Positions 23,779-23,871 of a DNA stretch of 23,871 nucleotides are shown piece by piece. This stretch comes from Clostridiaceae bacterium (GTDB lineage Bacteria; Bacillota; Clostridia; Peptostreptococcales; Peptostreptococcaceae), in NCBI GenBank assembly GCA_902362365.1, contig CABIVQ010000046.1, positions 1-23,871 of the forward strand, written 5' to 3'. The translations under genes were made by a program, and so were the position numbers. Position 1 is the first letter of the stretch. Every line of letters begins with the position of its first letter. The notes under the pieces were generated by a model that was not told where the DNA came from, ran no database searches, and saw nothing but the letters and a program-made list of their open reading frames with translations.

Positions 23779-23806
23779 TAGTTAATATTTGCAACTTGAT
23801 TTTTAC
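23771..23806 (+). terminator. Weak terminator candidate after trpS
   Basis: GTTGCA (23771-23776) pairs with TGCAAC (23790-23795) with a 13-nt loop, followed by a T-rich run. The stem is short and the loop large, so this is tentative. Confidence 0.35.
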
Positions 23807-23820
23807 AAAATTTATATAAT

Positions 23821-23842
23821 GAAAAAAATAACCTTCTTTGGT
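23821..23842 (-). terminator. Minus-strand terminator for the gene at the right edge
   Basis: On the minus strand AACC (23842-23839), loop AAAGAA and GGTT are followed by A and a run of T. It directly follows a TAA stop (23844-23842) of a possible minus-strand reading frame. Confidence 0.5.
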
Positions 23843-23871
23843 TAAATGGAAGTAACGACAAATCCATCCAA
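23842..23871 (-). CDS. C-terminal end of a possible minus-strand gene (partial)
   Basis: Read on the minus strand from the window edge, the bases encode LDGFVVTSI and then a TAA stop, and a small hairpin with a T-run follows at once. Nine codons are too few to name the product, and the frame is supported only by the stop-terminator arrangement. If real, it is convergent with trpS. Confidence 0.4.
   Translation of the reverse strand: MDGFVVTSI

Noticed and set aside
23831..23849. Similarity between 140-158 and 23831-23849 (ACCTTYTTTGGYTAAATRG)
   Set aside because: 16 of 19 bases match in the same strand, but the right copy is explained by the minus-strand terminator and stop codon, and the left has no such context; AT-rich chance resemblance is likely.

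Overview
The window is AT-rich chromosomal DNA from a spore-forming, low-GC Gram-positive bacterium. Gene content and order (PDZ/radical-SAM protein-der-plsY-gpsA-spoIVA; ylmE-sepF-ylmG-ylmH-divIVA-ileS; T-box leaders; AGGAGG-type ribosome binding sites) point to the Clostridia, most likely the Peptostreptococcaceae (Clostridioides/Paraclostridium/Romboutsia-like). The family placement is inferred from gene order and codon bias, not from a search. There are 22 complete protein genes, 21 on the + strand and one (a TetR regulator) on the - strand, plus the tail of a possible minus-strand gene at the right edge. I see no rRNA, tRNA, IS element or CRISPR array.

Region 1 (1-4620): a terminator-like hairpin from an upstream gene, a sigma-A-like promoter, and a tight operon of a PDZ/radical-SAM protein, the ribosome-assembly GTPase Der, and the lipid enzymes PlsY and GpsA. 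It closes with a terminator whose stem contains the gpsA stop codon. Region 2 (4621-6375): spoIVA alone, behind a SigE-like promoter and ending in a 13-bp terminator hairpin. Region 3 (6376-8122): an ACT-domain protein and its DUF711/PFL partner. Region 4 (8123-12326): a HlyD-like membrane adaptor (TTG start) followed by the conserved division cluster ylmE, sepF, ylmG, ylmH, divIVA.

Region 5 (12340-15942): an isoleucine T-box leader with its own promoter, AUC specifier and terminator, controlling ileS. The isoleucyl-tRNA synthetase carries G-I-H-H in place of the HIGH signature. Region 6 (15943-17990): a YtrA-type GntR repressor with a large dyad operator over its own promoter, and a multi-spanning membrane protein, closed by a perfect 24-bp hairpin that serves two convergent genes. 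Region 7 (17996-19704): a TetR regulator divergent from a DegV/FakB-like gene, with a GGTC/GACT-rich operator just downstream of the degV promoter. Region 8 (19710-21651): twin 17-bp palindromes upstream of a promoter for a three-rhodanese-domain lipoprotein and a small membrane protein. Region 9 (21660-23871): a tryptophan T-box leader controlling an MTA/SAH nucleosidase gene and trpS, then a convergent junction with a minus-strand gene.

Most of the window is core housekeeping. The points most worth following are the GXHH isoleucyl-tRNA synthetase, the placing of mtnN under a Trp T-box, the three small regulated loci between the two synthetase genes (YtrA, TetR/DegV, rhodanese), each with a clear DNA palindrome, and a terminator-like element found in inverted orientation at both ends of the window.
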